Origin: DAINPP01 sp963667315
GTDB taxonomy: Bacteria; Thermotogota; Thermotogae; MWEM01
Assembly: GCA_963667315.1 (NCBI GenBank)
Contig: OY763325.1
Coordinates: 3,720,001-3,784,000, forward strand
Direction of reading: 5' to 3'
DNA length: 64,000 nt
The position numbers and the translations under genes are program-made. The notes under the pieces are model-generated. The model did no database searches, had not been told where the DNA came from, and saw nothing but the letters and a program-made list of their open reading frames with translations. Positions 1 to 7,979 of this stretch are shown piece by piece (within the stretch, counting starts at the first letter, position 1; each line of letters opens with the position of its first letter).

Positions 1-1101
1 GCGAAAGGCAGCAAGATGATCTTTGACGGGTTTGAAAAATTCTATCCGATGAAAAACAGTGAAAAGGTTCTTGAAAGTGATCTTGAAGAAGAACAGAAGG
101 TCAACCTGGATAAACTGGATATGAGTCAGAATTTTACCAAACCGCCTTCCAGATTTACAGAAGCCAGTCTTGTCAAGATGCTTGAAAAAGACGGTATCGG
201 ACGACCGAGTACCTATGCATCCATTATCAGAACCCTTTTTTCCAGAAAATATGTCAGGCGTGAGGGGAAGACGATTGCCCCAACCTTTGTTGGGAAGGTC
301 GTCAATTATTTCCTCACCAAGCATTTTCCGAAGATCATCCAGAAAAAGTTTACCGCAACGATGGAAACCGATCTTGATAACGTGGAAACGGGGGACAGAA
401 ACTGGAAAGTCGTGTTGGGAGAATTTTATGATACCTTTGTGCCCACACTGACGAGTATGGACGAATTGATCAAGTCCAAAAAACTGAACGTGGATATGGA
501 AACAAATGTGAAATGTGAAAAATGTGAGAAGAACATGGAACTCAGAGTCGGGAAATACGGCCCTTATCTGACATGTAAGGACTGTAAAAACAACAAATCC
601 GTTCCTGAAGACATCCCAGCCTATCTCGAAAAGGGAATTGCCTATTTTAAAGATCCGAGTTTACTCGTTGAAAGCCAGGCCCCCGAGGCAAAGGAAATCG
701 GGAGAGATTGTCCGAAATGCGGGAAACCGCTTGTTGAAAAGTTCGGACGGTTCGGGAAGTTTATCGCCTGCAGCAATTATCCGGAATGTAAGTATACCGA
801 GAATATTGATGTCAAGGCAAGGGGAAAATGTCCCGATTGCGGCGGCGAAGTGGTTAAGAGAAGAAGTAAACGCGGCAGTTTCTTCTACACCTGTAAAAAC
901 AACACCTACAACGGTGGAGATTGTGAATTCATCTCCTGGGATGAACCGACGGACTACAGATGTGAAAAATGCGGATCGGTTCTCTACGTCAAATATACAA
1001 AAAAACAGGGGGAGCATCTTTATTGTAAACCCTGTAAGGCGAGATATCCCCTTCCGGTTGAGGATGATTCGGCTCCAGACGACGGAAGTTCTGAAGAATA
1101 A
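1..1101 (+). CDS. topA: DNA topoisomerase I (type IA), C-terminal part
   Basis: This is the 3' end of a type IA topoisomerase gene that enters the window already open. The reading frame continues upstream of the first in-frame ATG at 16, so the true start lies outside. The conserved end of the catalytic core is visible (FTEASLVKMLEKDGIGRPST, near window residue 50). Four CxxC-type zinc-ribbon modules follow, around residues 170-190, 232-260, 272-305 and 317-340 (for example CPKCGKPLVEKFGRFGKF). The enzyme relaxes negative supercoils, and the ribbons bind single-stranded DNA. The Tyr nucleophile and TOPRIM domain are not in view. An acidic tail ends the protein, and a strong terminator follows. 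Family assignment is secure. Confidence 0.95.
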   Translation, partial: AKGSKMIFDGFEKFYPMKNSEKVLESDLEEEQKVNLDKLDMSQNFTKPPSRFTEASLVKMLEKDGIGRPSTYASIIRTLFSRKYVRREGKTIAPTFVGKVVNYFLTKHFPKIIQKKFTATMETDLDNVETGDRNWKVVLGEFYDTFVPTLTSMDELIKSKKLNVDMETNVKCEKCEKNMELRVGKYGPYLTCKDCKNNKSVPEDIPAYLEKGIAYFKDPSLLVESQAPEAKEIGRDCPKCGKPLVEKFGRFGKFIACSNYPECKYTENIDVKARGKCPDCGGEVVKRRSKRGSFFYTCKNNTYNGGDCEFISWDEPTDYRCEKCGSVLYVKYTKKQGEHLYCKPCKARYPLPVEDDSAPDDGSSEE

Positions 1102-1112
1102 AAAGTTTTTAC

Positions 1113-1142
1113 AAAAAGGACACTGAAAACGGTGTCCTTTTT
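1113..1142 (+). terminator. Rho-independent terminator of topA
   Basis: An 11-bp perfect stem (AAAAAGGACAC with GTGTCCTTTTT) closes an 8-nt loop and runs into T residues, 12 bases after the topA stop codon. Confidence 0.85.
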
Positions 1143-1173
1143 CTATAAAAAAATCCCCCATTTTCAGGGGGAT
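1143..1173 (-). terminator. Terminator for the minus-strand DsrE-like operon
   Basis: The stem ATCCCCC/GGGGGAT has a 7-nt loop. Only on the minus strand is it followed by a T run (about seven T), so it serves the transcript arriving from 1284, not topA. Confidence 0.65.
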
Positions 1174-1283
1174 GAGGGGGGAAGGTTGGTTGTTTATGTT
1201 TTTTCGTTGTTGTTTTGCTGTTTGGTCTGCATTTCGTTGTCATCATGATTGTACCGTATCAACTGTGAAGGAACTGTGAAGAC

Positions 1284-1622
1284 TCAGAATGTCAAAACCT
1301 TATCATCACTTTTCAGATATTCCGTCAGAGGAATCCCCATATAAGCCACTTCGAAACCGTTTTCCTCTATCTGTTCCGTTATCCCGTAATCATCGCTGCA
1401 AGCCTTGCAGTATTTGATGTTAATGCCGTTACTTTGTAGAACCTTGAGAAGTTCCAGAATGGTCTCGTTTTCGGTGGATAATTTTTGCGAAGGTCCCCAG
1501 ACGATAAGGGTTACGTCTTCCCACCATTCCTGATTTTTTGAATTTATCAGATACATATAGACCACTTTTGTGAAAACTTCACTGTCAGCGGAGGTCCATA
1601 TGACTGCGAGTTTATTGTTCAT
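1284..1622 (-). CDS. DsrE/DsrF-like small protein
   Basis: A 112-residue soluble protein. The opening LAVIWTSADSEVFTKVVYMY, the central VTLIVWGPSQKLSTEN and the late CKACSDDYG motif match the DsrE-like fold (YchN/DsrE superfamily), whose members include sulfur-relay subunits and many uncharacterised single-domain proteins. Two Cys (CKAC) sit where other family members carry a functional cysteine. No partner DsrF/DsrH or sulfur-oxidation genes are nearby, so a role in sulfur transfer is not established. It starts 14 bases after the upstream lipoprotein gene with a strong GAGGAGG ribosome site and ends before a terminator, so it is the last gene of a two-gene operon. Confidence 0.75.
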   Translation of the reverse strand: MNNKLAVIWTSADSEVFTKVVYMYLINSKNQEWWEDVTLIVWGPSQKLSTENETILELLKVLQSNGINIKYCKACSDDYGITEQIEENGFEVAYMGIPLTEYLKSDDKVLTF

Positions 1623-1636
1623 GATATCAACCTCCT

Positions 1637-2938
1637 CTAAAAACCTTCAACCCATGTTGCATGCCCACCGGCGACTCTGACAGGTGAACCTTGAGCGTCA
1701 GGTGAAACTGAACCGGTCAGCCCGTAACTGTTGATGTAAGGATTGCCGCTAAGGTGCTCGTAGAGAACGCCTTCTTTGTACTTGTATTCCTGTTGCGTGA
1801 GCGCACCGGTTTCCTGATTGATCAACAGGAAGGTGTTCTTGTAATTCTCCTCCGTTCCGTGTTTTATTCCGACGAGAACAGAGTTACCGGTGTAAAAAGG
1901 CGTAAACCCTATGATTTTCTCGATGGATCGACCGATGGCGAGGTTATAATTTTCAACCTGGAAAGAGTAACTCACGATGAGTTCATTGTTTATTACAGCG
2001 GTATTCAACCCATAAAAATCGAGGAAATTATCACTTGCGCCACTTTTTTCACACCCGATGACGTAACTGTTTAAACCCGTTTCGACGATTCCGCCAAAGA
2101 AGTAATTATACGTATCCGAATCCTTTAAAATGGCATCGTAATGAGTTGTTGCGTTTAATTGAGGGATCTTCCTCAACCAGATTTTATTCAGATTACCATT
2201 ATTCGTTTCTCCGATAATGAAGTATTCCTGAGCGTAGCTGTTATAAATCACCCGTTTGATAAGGTTGGCTTCTCTATTGTAATCATAATAATACCTTTCA
2301 AGTATTTCCGCGTTTTCATTACTGATAACGAATATGAAACCATCATAATCATAATGGAGTCCCCTGTTGTCAAAAGACCCGTCGTAGGAATTGGTTTTGC
2401 CATACACCAGGGTCTTATACTGATCCAAAACGAGGGCACCGTATATGACATCATCCCCGCTACCCGAAAGATAGGTTTCCCAGAGTAAACTACCTGAATT
2501 GTTCACATAACTGAGTTTTATATTTGAAAGGCCATACCTGTCAATTTTATTGACACCTGTAAGATAAGCTTCCGGTTTGCTGAAATTGTTTCTGATGACA
2601 AAGGCGCCTTTTTCGTCATAGGGATCTTCCGTATCAGGCAGGTTGTAGGTCCATTGATGATCCCCGTTGCTGTCAAGTTTTGCCAATTTGACACCGTTAT
2701 CACCAACGGCCCTTTGCGTATTGGGATTCTGTTCATCCGTGTATTCAATCAGGACAACATATCCGGCATCGGAAGTCTGTTCGAGAAAGACACCCTGTTC
2801 ACCATCCGCTGTTCGCTGGATGGTTGTTGCCCATTCGACAGGTAGGGAGAAAAGACCAAAATCAACGGGTCCAATCACTTCACAGGATATTAATAAAAAA
2901 GAACAGAGAAATATAATAAAAAGAAACAGCTTCCGCAT
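1637..2938 (-). CDS. Large putative lipoprotein with beta-propeller-like repeats
   Basis: A 433-residue exported protein. The N terminus is a lipoprotein signal (hydrophobic run ending LLISC, lipidated Cys at about residue 19). The body is rich in beta-type segments such as EQTSDAGYVVLIEYTDE, VKLAKLDSNGDHQWTYNL and LSYVNNSGSLLWETYLSG. These resemble repeats found in extracellular 'TSDGGY...LLKLDSNGNLQW' proteins thought to form propellers. No catalytic motif is visible and I cannot assign a function. It is cotranscribed with the DsrE-like gene downstream. It ends in TAG, which shows amber is a normal stop in this genome. Confidence 0.7.
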   Translation of the reverse strand: MRKLFLFIIFLCSFLLISCEVIGPVDFGLFSLPVEWATTIQRTADGEQGVFLEQTSDAGYVVLIEYTDEQNPNTQRAVGDNGVKLAKLDSNGDHQWTYNLPDTEDPYDEKGAFVIRNNFSKPEAYLTGVNKIDRYGLSNIKLSYVNNSGSLLWETYLSGSGDDVIYGALVLDQYKTLVYGKTNSYDGSFDNRGLHYDYDGFIFVISNENAEILERYYYDYNREANLIKRVIYNSYAQEYFIIGETNNGNLNKIWLRKIPQLNATTHYDAILKDSDTYNYFFGGIVETGLNSYVIGCEKSGASDNFLDFYGLNTAVINNELIVSYSFQVENYNLAIGRSIEKIIGFTPFYTGNSVLVGIKHGTEENYKNTFLLINQETGALTQQEYKYKEGVLYEHLSGNPYINSYGLTGSVSPDAQGSPVRVAGGHATWVEGF

Positions 2939-2968
2939 ACGATCACCTCAAAAATTATGGTTTGTAAT

Positions 2969-2999
2969 ATTATACATGTCTTTTATGAGAATGTCGCAA
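2969..2999 (-). promoter_or_regulatory. Possible promoter of the lipoprotein/DsrE-like operon
   Basis: On the minus strand a perfect TATAAT (2969-2974) lies 30 bases upstream of the lipoprotein start. The best -35 candidate is TTGCGA (2994-2999) with a rather long 19-bp spacer. The -10 is convincing; the -35 is weak. Confidence 0.4.
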
Positions 3000-3061
3000 G
3001 GTAAAATAAAAAATTGTGATAAAATAAAATACATGAAAAAAATCCCCTTTAGGAGGAAAAT

Positions 3062-4138
3062 ATGGACCTCATAATGGATTTAAAAAATAAGCATAATGCT
3101 TATATGAAATTAAAGAAGGACTATAATCATTTTTTACAGATTCGTCTGAAAGCGCGAATAAAATTACGGTTTTCCGCACAGAATTTTCAGGACAGAAAGA
3201 AAGTAGAAAAGGCTGTGGATAAAAATATAGCCGAATCCTGGGCTGTTTCCTGGAGTCTGATTAATTTGATGAAGGAAGAAAAAGATTTCAACTCATGGTT
3301 ATTCGATATTAACCTGAATCTTTTACTCTTCAACATGATTCAGAAAAAAAATATGGGATCGGATTCTTCATCACAGGGGATGTATGAATTGTACAGTATG
3401 TACAGACTTCCCATCAGATCGTATGTTGCCAGCAGACTCTATGGCAAAAAAGGAACGGAATATTTTAACAACAGATGTGAAGATATCATGATGACAACTT
3501 TTCAGAAATTCGAGAAATATGTGGATAAATATAATCCGTACAAAGGCTCTATCTTCAGTTATCTCGTAACGATTGCCGAAAATATGGTGAAGGATGAGAA
3601 GAATCTCCCTGAAAATCTTGTGGGAGAATTTAACGAACATGATGAAGAGGATCATTCGCCGGCAGTCTGGGCTGTTTCGACGGAGCTTTCTCCGGATCGG
3701 GTACAGGAAAAACAGCAATTTGAAAGTCATGTTCTGAGAACGATGATCGTTGAAGGCGGTTATCCCTGGCAAACGCTGGTTGTTCTTCTGACAAAGACGT
3801 GTTCGGACAGGGAAGATATTGTGAGTTTTTCAGATATCTCACTTTATGAGCTTTTTGACAGGACGAGAGATGAAATCATGATCAGCTCTTTTCACGATGA
3901 TGAAGAGATAAAAGAGCTCTTTTCACCTCTTGAGGAAAAACTCGAATTGAATCTTTCTGAGATCATTCCGACGAGAGATCACCGATCGAGAGATATGCTT
4001 GTCGATTATCTTGACACAAAACTCGGAGAGATATCGCTGGGTATCTTTTTCAGTAAAGATCCGCTTAAAAATATCAGGGACTGGAATCATAGAATATTTA
4101 AGCGTGTCAGAAAGGCTTTATTGTCTGAGGAGGAATAA
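3062..4138 (+). CDS. ECF-sigma-like protein, first gene of the CHAT cluster
   Basis: A 358-residue protein that I read as a divergent sigma-70-family (ECF) factor. Residues about 105-185 carry a sigma region 2 pattern: IRSYVASRLYGKKG, then EDIMMTTFQKFEKYVDKYNP, then GSIFSYLVTIAENMVKDE, which match the helices that bind the RNA-polymerase clamp and the -10 element. Two features are odd. About 100 residues of extra, basic helical sequence precede region 2. Region 4 is poorly conserved, with only a C-terminal WNHRIFKRVRKALL resembling its last helix. ATG 3062 has AGGAGG five bases upstream. The next gene encodes a zinc-finger anti-sigma-like protein and the third a CHAT protease, which supports the sigma reading. 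DNA binding is not proven. Confidence 0.6.
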   Translation: MDLIMDLKNKHNAYMKLKKDYNHFLQIRLKARIKLRFSAQNFQDRKKVEKAVDKNIAESWAVSWSLINLMKEEKDFNSWLFDINLNLLLFNMIQKKNMGSDSSSQGMYELYSMYRLPIRSYVASRLYGKKGTEYFNNRCEDIMMTTFQKFEKYVDKYNPYKGSIFSYLVTIAENMVKDEKNLPENLVGEFNEHDEEDHSPAVWAVSTELSPDRVQEKQQFESHVLRTMIVEGGYPWQTLVVLLTKTCSDREDIVSFSDISLYELFDRTRDEIMISSFHDDEEIKELFSPLEEKLELNLSEIIPTRDHRSRDMLVDYLDTKLGEISLGIFFSKDPLKNIRDWNHRIFKRVRKALLSEEE

Positions 4139-4270
4139 CCTTACGAAATCCCGCCCCTTTCTTTCAGAAAGGGCATGCGACATAATCAAATTCCTCGGGT
4201 AAAATAAACAGAAGAAGATCCTGAATAAACAAAAAAGGATAAAAAAATAAACAAAGAAGAGGTGTTATAT

Positions 4271-5029
4271 ATGAGAAAACACTTAACGAATGAAGAGATT
4301 GAACAATATATCGATTCAGAATATGTTCACAGTTATAGTGTTCCTGAAGAAGAGCAACTTTCAGTTGAAGAGATTTTAAAGGTGGAAGAACATGTGCTGG
4401 CATGTGATGATTGCCTGAAAAAGGTTCAGAAGGCTATCGGATTTTCTCATGAATATGATACCTGGATGGCATTAAAACCAACCCCGCAGCAAAGAGCTGT
4501 TCTGGAATCACTCAGAGCTGTAAATCTTCACACTGTATATGGAGAAGAAGTACAGGGCAGACTGAAGAAGTGGATGAGCAATTGGAAAAAGCTGTCGGCG
4601 TATACGCTGGATGTCATATTCAACACAACCTATCAGGGTGCCGCAAATATCACCCGGATTATCAAGGAGACGGCTCATGGGGCAAAAGAGTCCGTTCAGT
4701 TTGAACATCCCGTTCAATGTTATGCGATGAGAGGAACGGCAACGGAGTTTAAAAAAGAGATCAAGAATCAGATCATCGGGATTGTGGATGATGCCAGTGT
4801 GGTCAATATCAACGCACAAACCGAAACGAACAGTATCAGAATATCATTCCCCGCCGGTAAAGAGGAGGGACGGGTACCGCTCATTCTCCTGATTCCCGTT
4901 GAACAGGGAGAGCAATCCAAGATGCTTAAACCGGAACTCAATTCCGATACCAACCAGCTTGAAGCGGTTATCAGCAATGTCAATTCCGGTAAGTACATTC
5001 TGGCAATTGAACCCCTTGACCTTTTTTAA
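4271..5029 (+). CDS. Zinc-finger (ZAS-type) anti-sigma-like protein
   Basis: A 252-residue protein. Near residues 40-50 it has HVLACDDC, the H-x3-C-x2-C signature of zinc-binding anti-sigma domains, preceded by the usual helical N terminus. No membrane segment is present, unlike most ECF anti-sigma factors. The C-terminal 100 residues look like a beta-rich domain ending IEPLDLF. I take the ATG at 4271, not the in-frame GTG at 4262, because the AGAGGTG ribosome site overlaps the GTG. The expected role is to hold the sigma-like protein encoded upstream. The 3' neighbour, 14 bases away, is a TPR-CHAT protease that could act on it. A hairpin (4152-4174) lies in the 132-base gap before it. Role inferred. 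Confidence 0.6.
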   Translation: MRKHLTNEEIEQYIDSEYVHSYSVPEEEQLSVEEILKVEEHVLACDDCLKKVQKAIGFSHEYDTWMALKPTPQQRAVLESLRAVNLHTVYGEEVQGRLKKWMSNWKKLSAYTLDVIFNTTYQGAANITRIIKETAHGAKESVQFEHPVQCYAMRGTATEFKKEIKNQIIGIVDDASVVNINAQTETNSIRISFPAGKEEGRVPLILLIPVEQGEQSKMLKPELNSDTNQLEAVISNVNSGKYILAIEPLDLF

Positions 5030-5043
5030 GAAGGTGAACATTC

Positions 5044-7968
5044 ATGAACGGAAAAGAGATTCAGAATCTTGTTGATGGTATTCGAGAACAGGTAAAACTA
5101 AAAAACAAAGCTAAATGCTATGATCTTTTGCAGACGCTTATTGATGAAATAAATGAAAATGATGACCTCTCATATTTGAAGAAAGAAGAGCTCGTGAAAT
5201 TTATAAACCGGGCTTTTCTTTTGTTTCATGATTACAGTGGCGATGAAGCTTTTTTTAATCGCCTTCTGAAGAAAGAGGATTCAAAACAGGAGAAGAACAA
5301 AAAATATATAGCAACACTTTTGAATCTTTTTGGAGAGTTACTTTACTACATGGGACTGTTTAGTTCAGCAGAAAAAAAGTACAAAGAATCGCTTGCAATC
5401 CGGATGGTTGAATTTGGAGAACGGCATCCTCAGACGATTGAATGTCAATCGAACCTCGCTTTACTGAATGTTGAGAAAGGCGATTTTAGAGGCGCCGAGA
5501 AGATTTACGATTCAATCTTATCCGTCTATAAAAAAGATAGGGAAGAATATCTGGAAGATTATCTGTACACATTGATGAATAATGGATTGTTGTATTGGAA
5601 ATGGGGGAAGTATGCCAAGGCATATGAAAAATACATTTTGTCTTTTATGCTTGCCAAAGAACATGATTTGAAGAAGATTTCCGCTGAAATTCAAAATAAT
5701 ATGGGGGTTTTAAATTTAGAAACCGGAAATTATGGGGAAGCGGTAAAATATCTGTCTGAATCACTTGCGATATATAAAGATGCCTTACCCCAATATCATC
5801 CGTTTATCGTTGAAACGCTTAACAATCTTGCTTTCGCCTTGATTCATTCGGGTGAGATTGATAAAGGTGAGGTAATTATAGACGATTTGTTAACCTATTT
5901 TTCTGATGAAAAAAAACAAAGTCGGATGATGGCGACGGTTCTACTCAATGCATCTGTATTGATGATCGAAAAAAAAGAGTATGAAAATGCGGAAACCACT
6001 ATAAACAGAATTTTAAATCGTGGAGAATTGGAATTTGGAAAAGCGCTTCGGATCAAGGCTTTGATCAATTTGTCAAAGGTAAAACTGTATCAGAAGATGA
6101 CGACTCAAACCATAGAATTATTAGATACTCTTTTAGAGGAAGAATCTGCTTTATATGGTCAGAAACACATACAATACGCCAAAACATTCAGTTTTAAGGC
6201 GATCACTTTGTTTCAGCTTAACAAATATGAAGAGGCGGGTGAGGCGATACAACAAGCGGTAGATATACAAAATGAAATTCTCTTCGATATCTCAACCTCT
6301 TTCTCCAGAGACTACGCTTGGAATTTTCTTTCCAAGATAGCGGACGATATCAACATCTACCTCTCATTCTTTGTCGAAATGGGTGGTGAGATAACGCTTT
6401 CAAAAGAACAGGTCTATGAGACGATCCTCAAAAGGAAGGGTATCGTTTTTGAAACCAATATCGAACGGTACAGGAATATTCTGAAGGATAAAAATCCCCT
6501 TCTGAGACAGCAATACGATGAACTGATAAAATTGAAAGAAGAGGTCATCCTCAGAACGACGAAAGGATTTTTCAAGGATGCAAAGGAGGAAAACGAGAAA
6601 CGGATCAAGGCTTTGAACGAACAGATTTCTCTGATTGAAAACAAGATTTCAGCTGCCATCCCCTCATACAAGTTTGAAAAAGAGATCAGGCAAGTTTCTT
6701 TAGAGATGCTTCGTGAGAAGATTGGAAAAGAGATGCTGTTTGTAGATTTCTTTAAATTCAAGCGCTTTGATTTCAAGCATCCACAGAATAAGTTTGCAGG
6801 TGAAAGTTATATCATCTTTTTCATCGACGATGACGGAATTCAGTACGACATCATAGAGGATGCGCAGGTAATCGATACAATGATACAAAAGACGGATATC
6901 AACAGAAATCAGGATAACAGAGGTGTGTCTTCCCCTTCGGATGATGAAGCGGTTACAAATGAACAGGTGCTCCATCAGATATACAATCTGGCATTCGGGT
7001 GTGTTGAAGGCGAAAAGCTCACGGATTATTCACAACTCTGTGTTTCCACAGATGGCGAATTTACAAAATTGCCGTTTGAAACGCTTTTGAATAATGACGG
7101 GAAATACCTTATTGAGGCTCTTGAAATCTTTTATGTCAGTTCGGGAAGAAGTATCATCAAAACAGCCAATCGCCTTCCAGAAGAACAAAATGATACGCAA
7201 CATGATGTGATGCTCTTTGCCAATCCCGAATTTTATGTTCAGAGCGAAAAGAAACAATCTTCTAACAAGGGAGATTCGAGCCAATTTAGAGGGACATCAA
7301 CCATTTTCAGAAATGAATTGGATGAGTTTCCGCCACTTCCGGGAACAAAAGAGGAAGTGGATGCGATTCAATCACTGATCGATAAGAAAAAGATCGGAAC
7401 GATTAAAAACTTCTACAAAAAAGACGTGAACGATTCGGAGATAAAAAAAATCAATTCACCATTGATCCTTCACCTTGCCACGCATGGTTTTTATCTGGAT
7501 TCCAGAAAAGATATTCATCCGTTTTCGAGAAGTGGAATTGCGCTCAGCGGTGTCAACAACATGCTCAGAGGGGAAGAGCTTGATGACTTCCTTGAGGATG
7601 GACTGCTGACGGCAACGGATTCACTTTCGCTTAAACTGATGCATACACAGCTCGTCATCCTCTCTGCCTGTCGAACTGGAGCGGGGGAAGTCAGAAACGG
7701 GGAAGGGGTTCTTGGATTATCTTCGGCATTTTTATGTGCAGGTGCTTCATCTGTTATACTAAGCCTGTGGAATGTTCCCGACTTTTTCACCGTCGAACTC
7801 ATGACGACTTTCTACGAGGGCATATTCGCAGGTTACACAAAATCCAGATCGCTTAGAGAAGCAAAGCTGAAGATGATCAGAAAACTCAGATCAGAATGGG
7901 GCGAAGCACCCACATGGATATGGGGAGGCTTTATCCTGTTCGGGAATAACGATCCACTCTTCAGCTGA
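5044..7968 (+). CDS. TPR-CHAT caspase-family protease
   Basis: A 974-residue soluble protein. About 420 N-terminal residues form tandem tetratricopeptide repeats with 42-residue spacing (LNLFGELLYYMGLFSSAEKK, NNMGVLNLETGNYGEAVKYL, LNNLAFALIHSGEIDKG). A coiled helical linker follows at about 470-560. The C-terminal 300 residues are a CHAT domain, a peptidase clan CD relative of caspases and separase. The catalytic pair is visible: His in LHLATHGFY (near residue 814) and Cys in VILSACRTGAGE (near 877), followed by the conserved GVLGLSSAFLCAGASSVILS and LWNVPD. Both residues are intact, so an active protease is expected. It is cotranscribed with the sigma-like and zinc-finger genes upstream and, 11 bases on, a nuclease-helicase. 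The substrate is unknown; the zinc-finger protein is the obvious candidate. Confidence 0.88.
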   Translation: MNGKEIQNLVDGIREQVKLKNKAKCYDLLQTLIDEINENDDLSYLKKEELVKFINRAFLLFHDYSGDEAFFNRLLKKEDSKQEKNKKYIATLLNLFGELLYYMGLFSSAEKKYKESLAIRMVEFGERHPQTIECQSNLALLNVEKGDFRGAEKIYDSILSVYKKDREEYLEDYLYTLMNNGLLYWKWGKYAKAYEKYILSFMLAKEHDLKKISAEIQNNMGVLNLETGNYGEAVKYLSESLAIYKDALPQYHPFIVETLNNLAFALIHSGEIDKGEVIIDDLLTYFSDEKKQSRMMATVLLNASVLMIEKKEYENAETTINRILNRGELEFGKALRIKALINLSKVKLYQKMTTQTIELLDTLLEEESALYGQKHIQYAKTFSFKAITLFQLNKYEEAGEAIQQAVDIQNEILFDISTSFSRDYAWNFLSKIADDINIYLSFFVEMGGEITLSKEQVYETILKRKGIVFETNIERYRNILKDKNPLLRQQYDELIKLKEEVILRTTKGFFKDAKEENEKRIKALNEQISLIENKISAAIPSYKFEKEIRQVSLEMLREKIGKEMLFVDFFKFKRFDFKHPQNKFAGESYIIFFIDDDGIQYDIIEDAQVIDTMIQKTDINRNQDNRGVSSPSDDEAVTNEQVLHQIYNLAFGCVEGEKLTDYSQLCVSTDGEFTKLPFETLLNNDGKYLIEALEIFYVSSGRSIIKTANRLPEEQNDTQHDVMLFANPEFYVQSEKKQSSNKGDSSQFRGTSTIFRNELDEFPPLPGTKEEVDAIQSLIDKKKIGTIKNFYKKDVNDSEIKKINSPLILHLATHGFYLDSRKDIHPFSRSGIALSGVNNMLRGEELDDFLEDGLLTATDSLSLKLMHTQLVILSACRTGAGEVRNGEGVLGLSSAFLCAGASSVILSLWNVPDFFTVELMTTFYEGIFAGYTKSRSLREAKLKMIRKLRSEWGEAPTWIWGGFILFGNNDPLFS

Positions 7969-7979
7969 CGGAGTCCTAT

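Noticed and set aside
1143..1173. Second plus-strand terminator for topA
   Set aside because: The plus-strand side is followed by a G-rich stretch; the T run lies on the minus-strand side.
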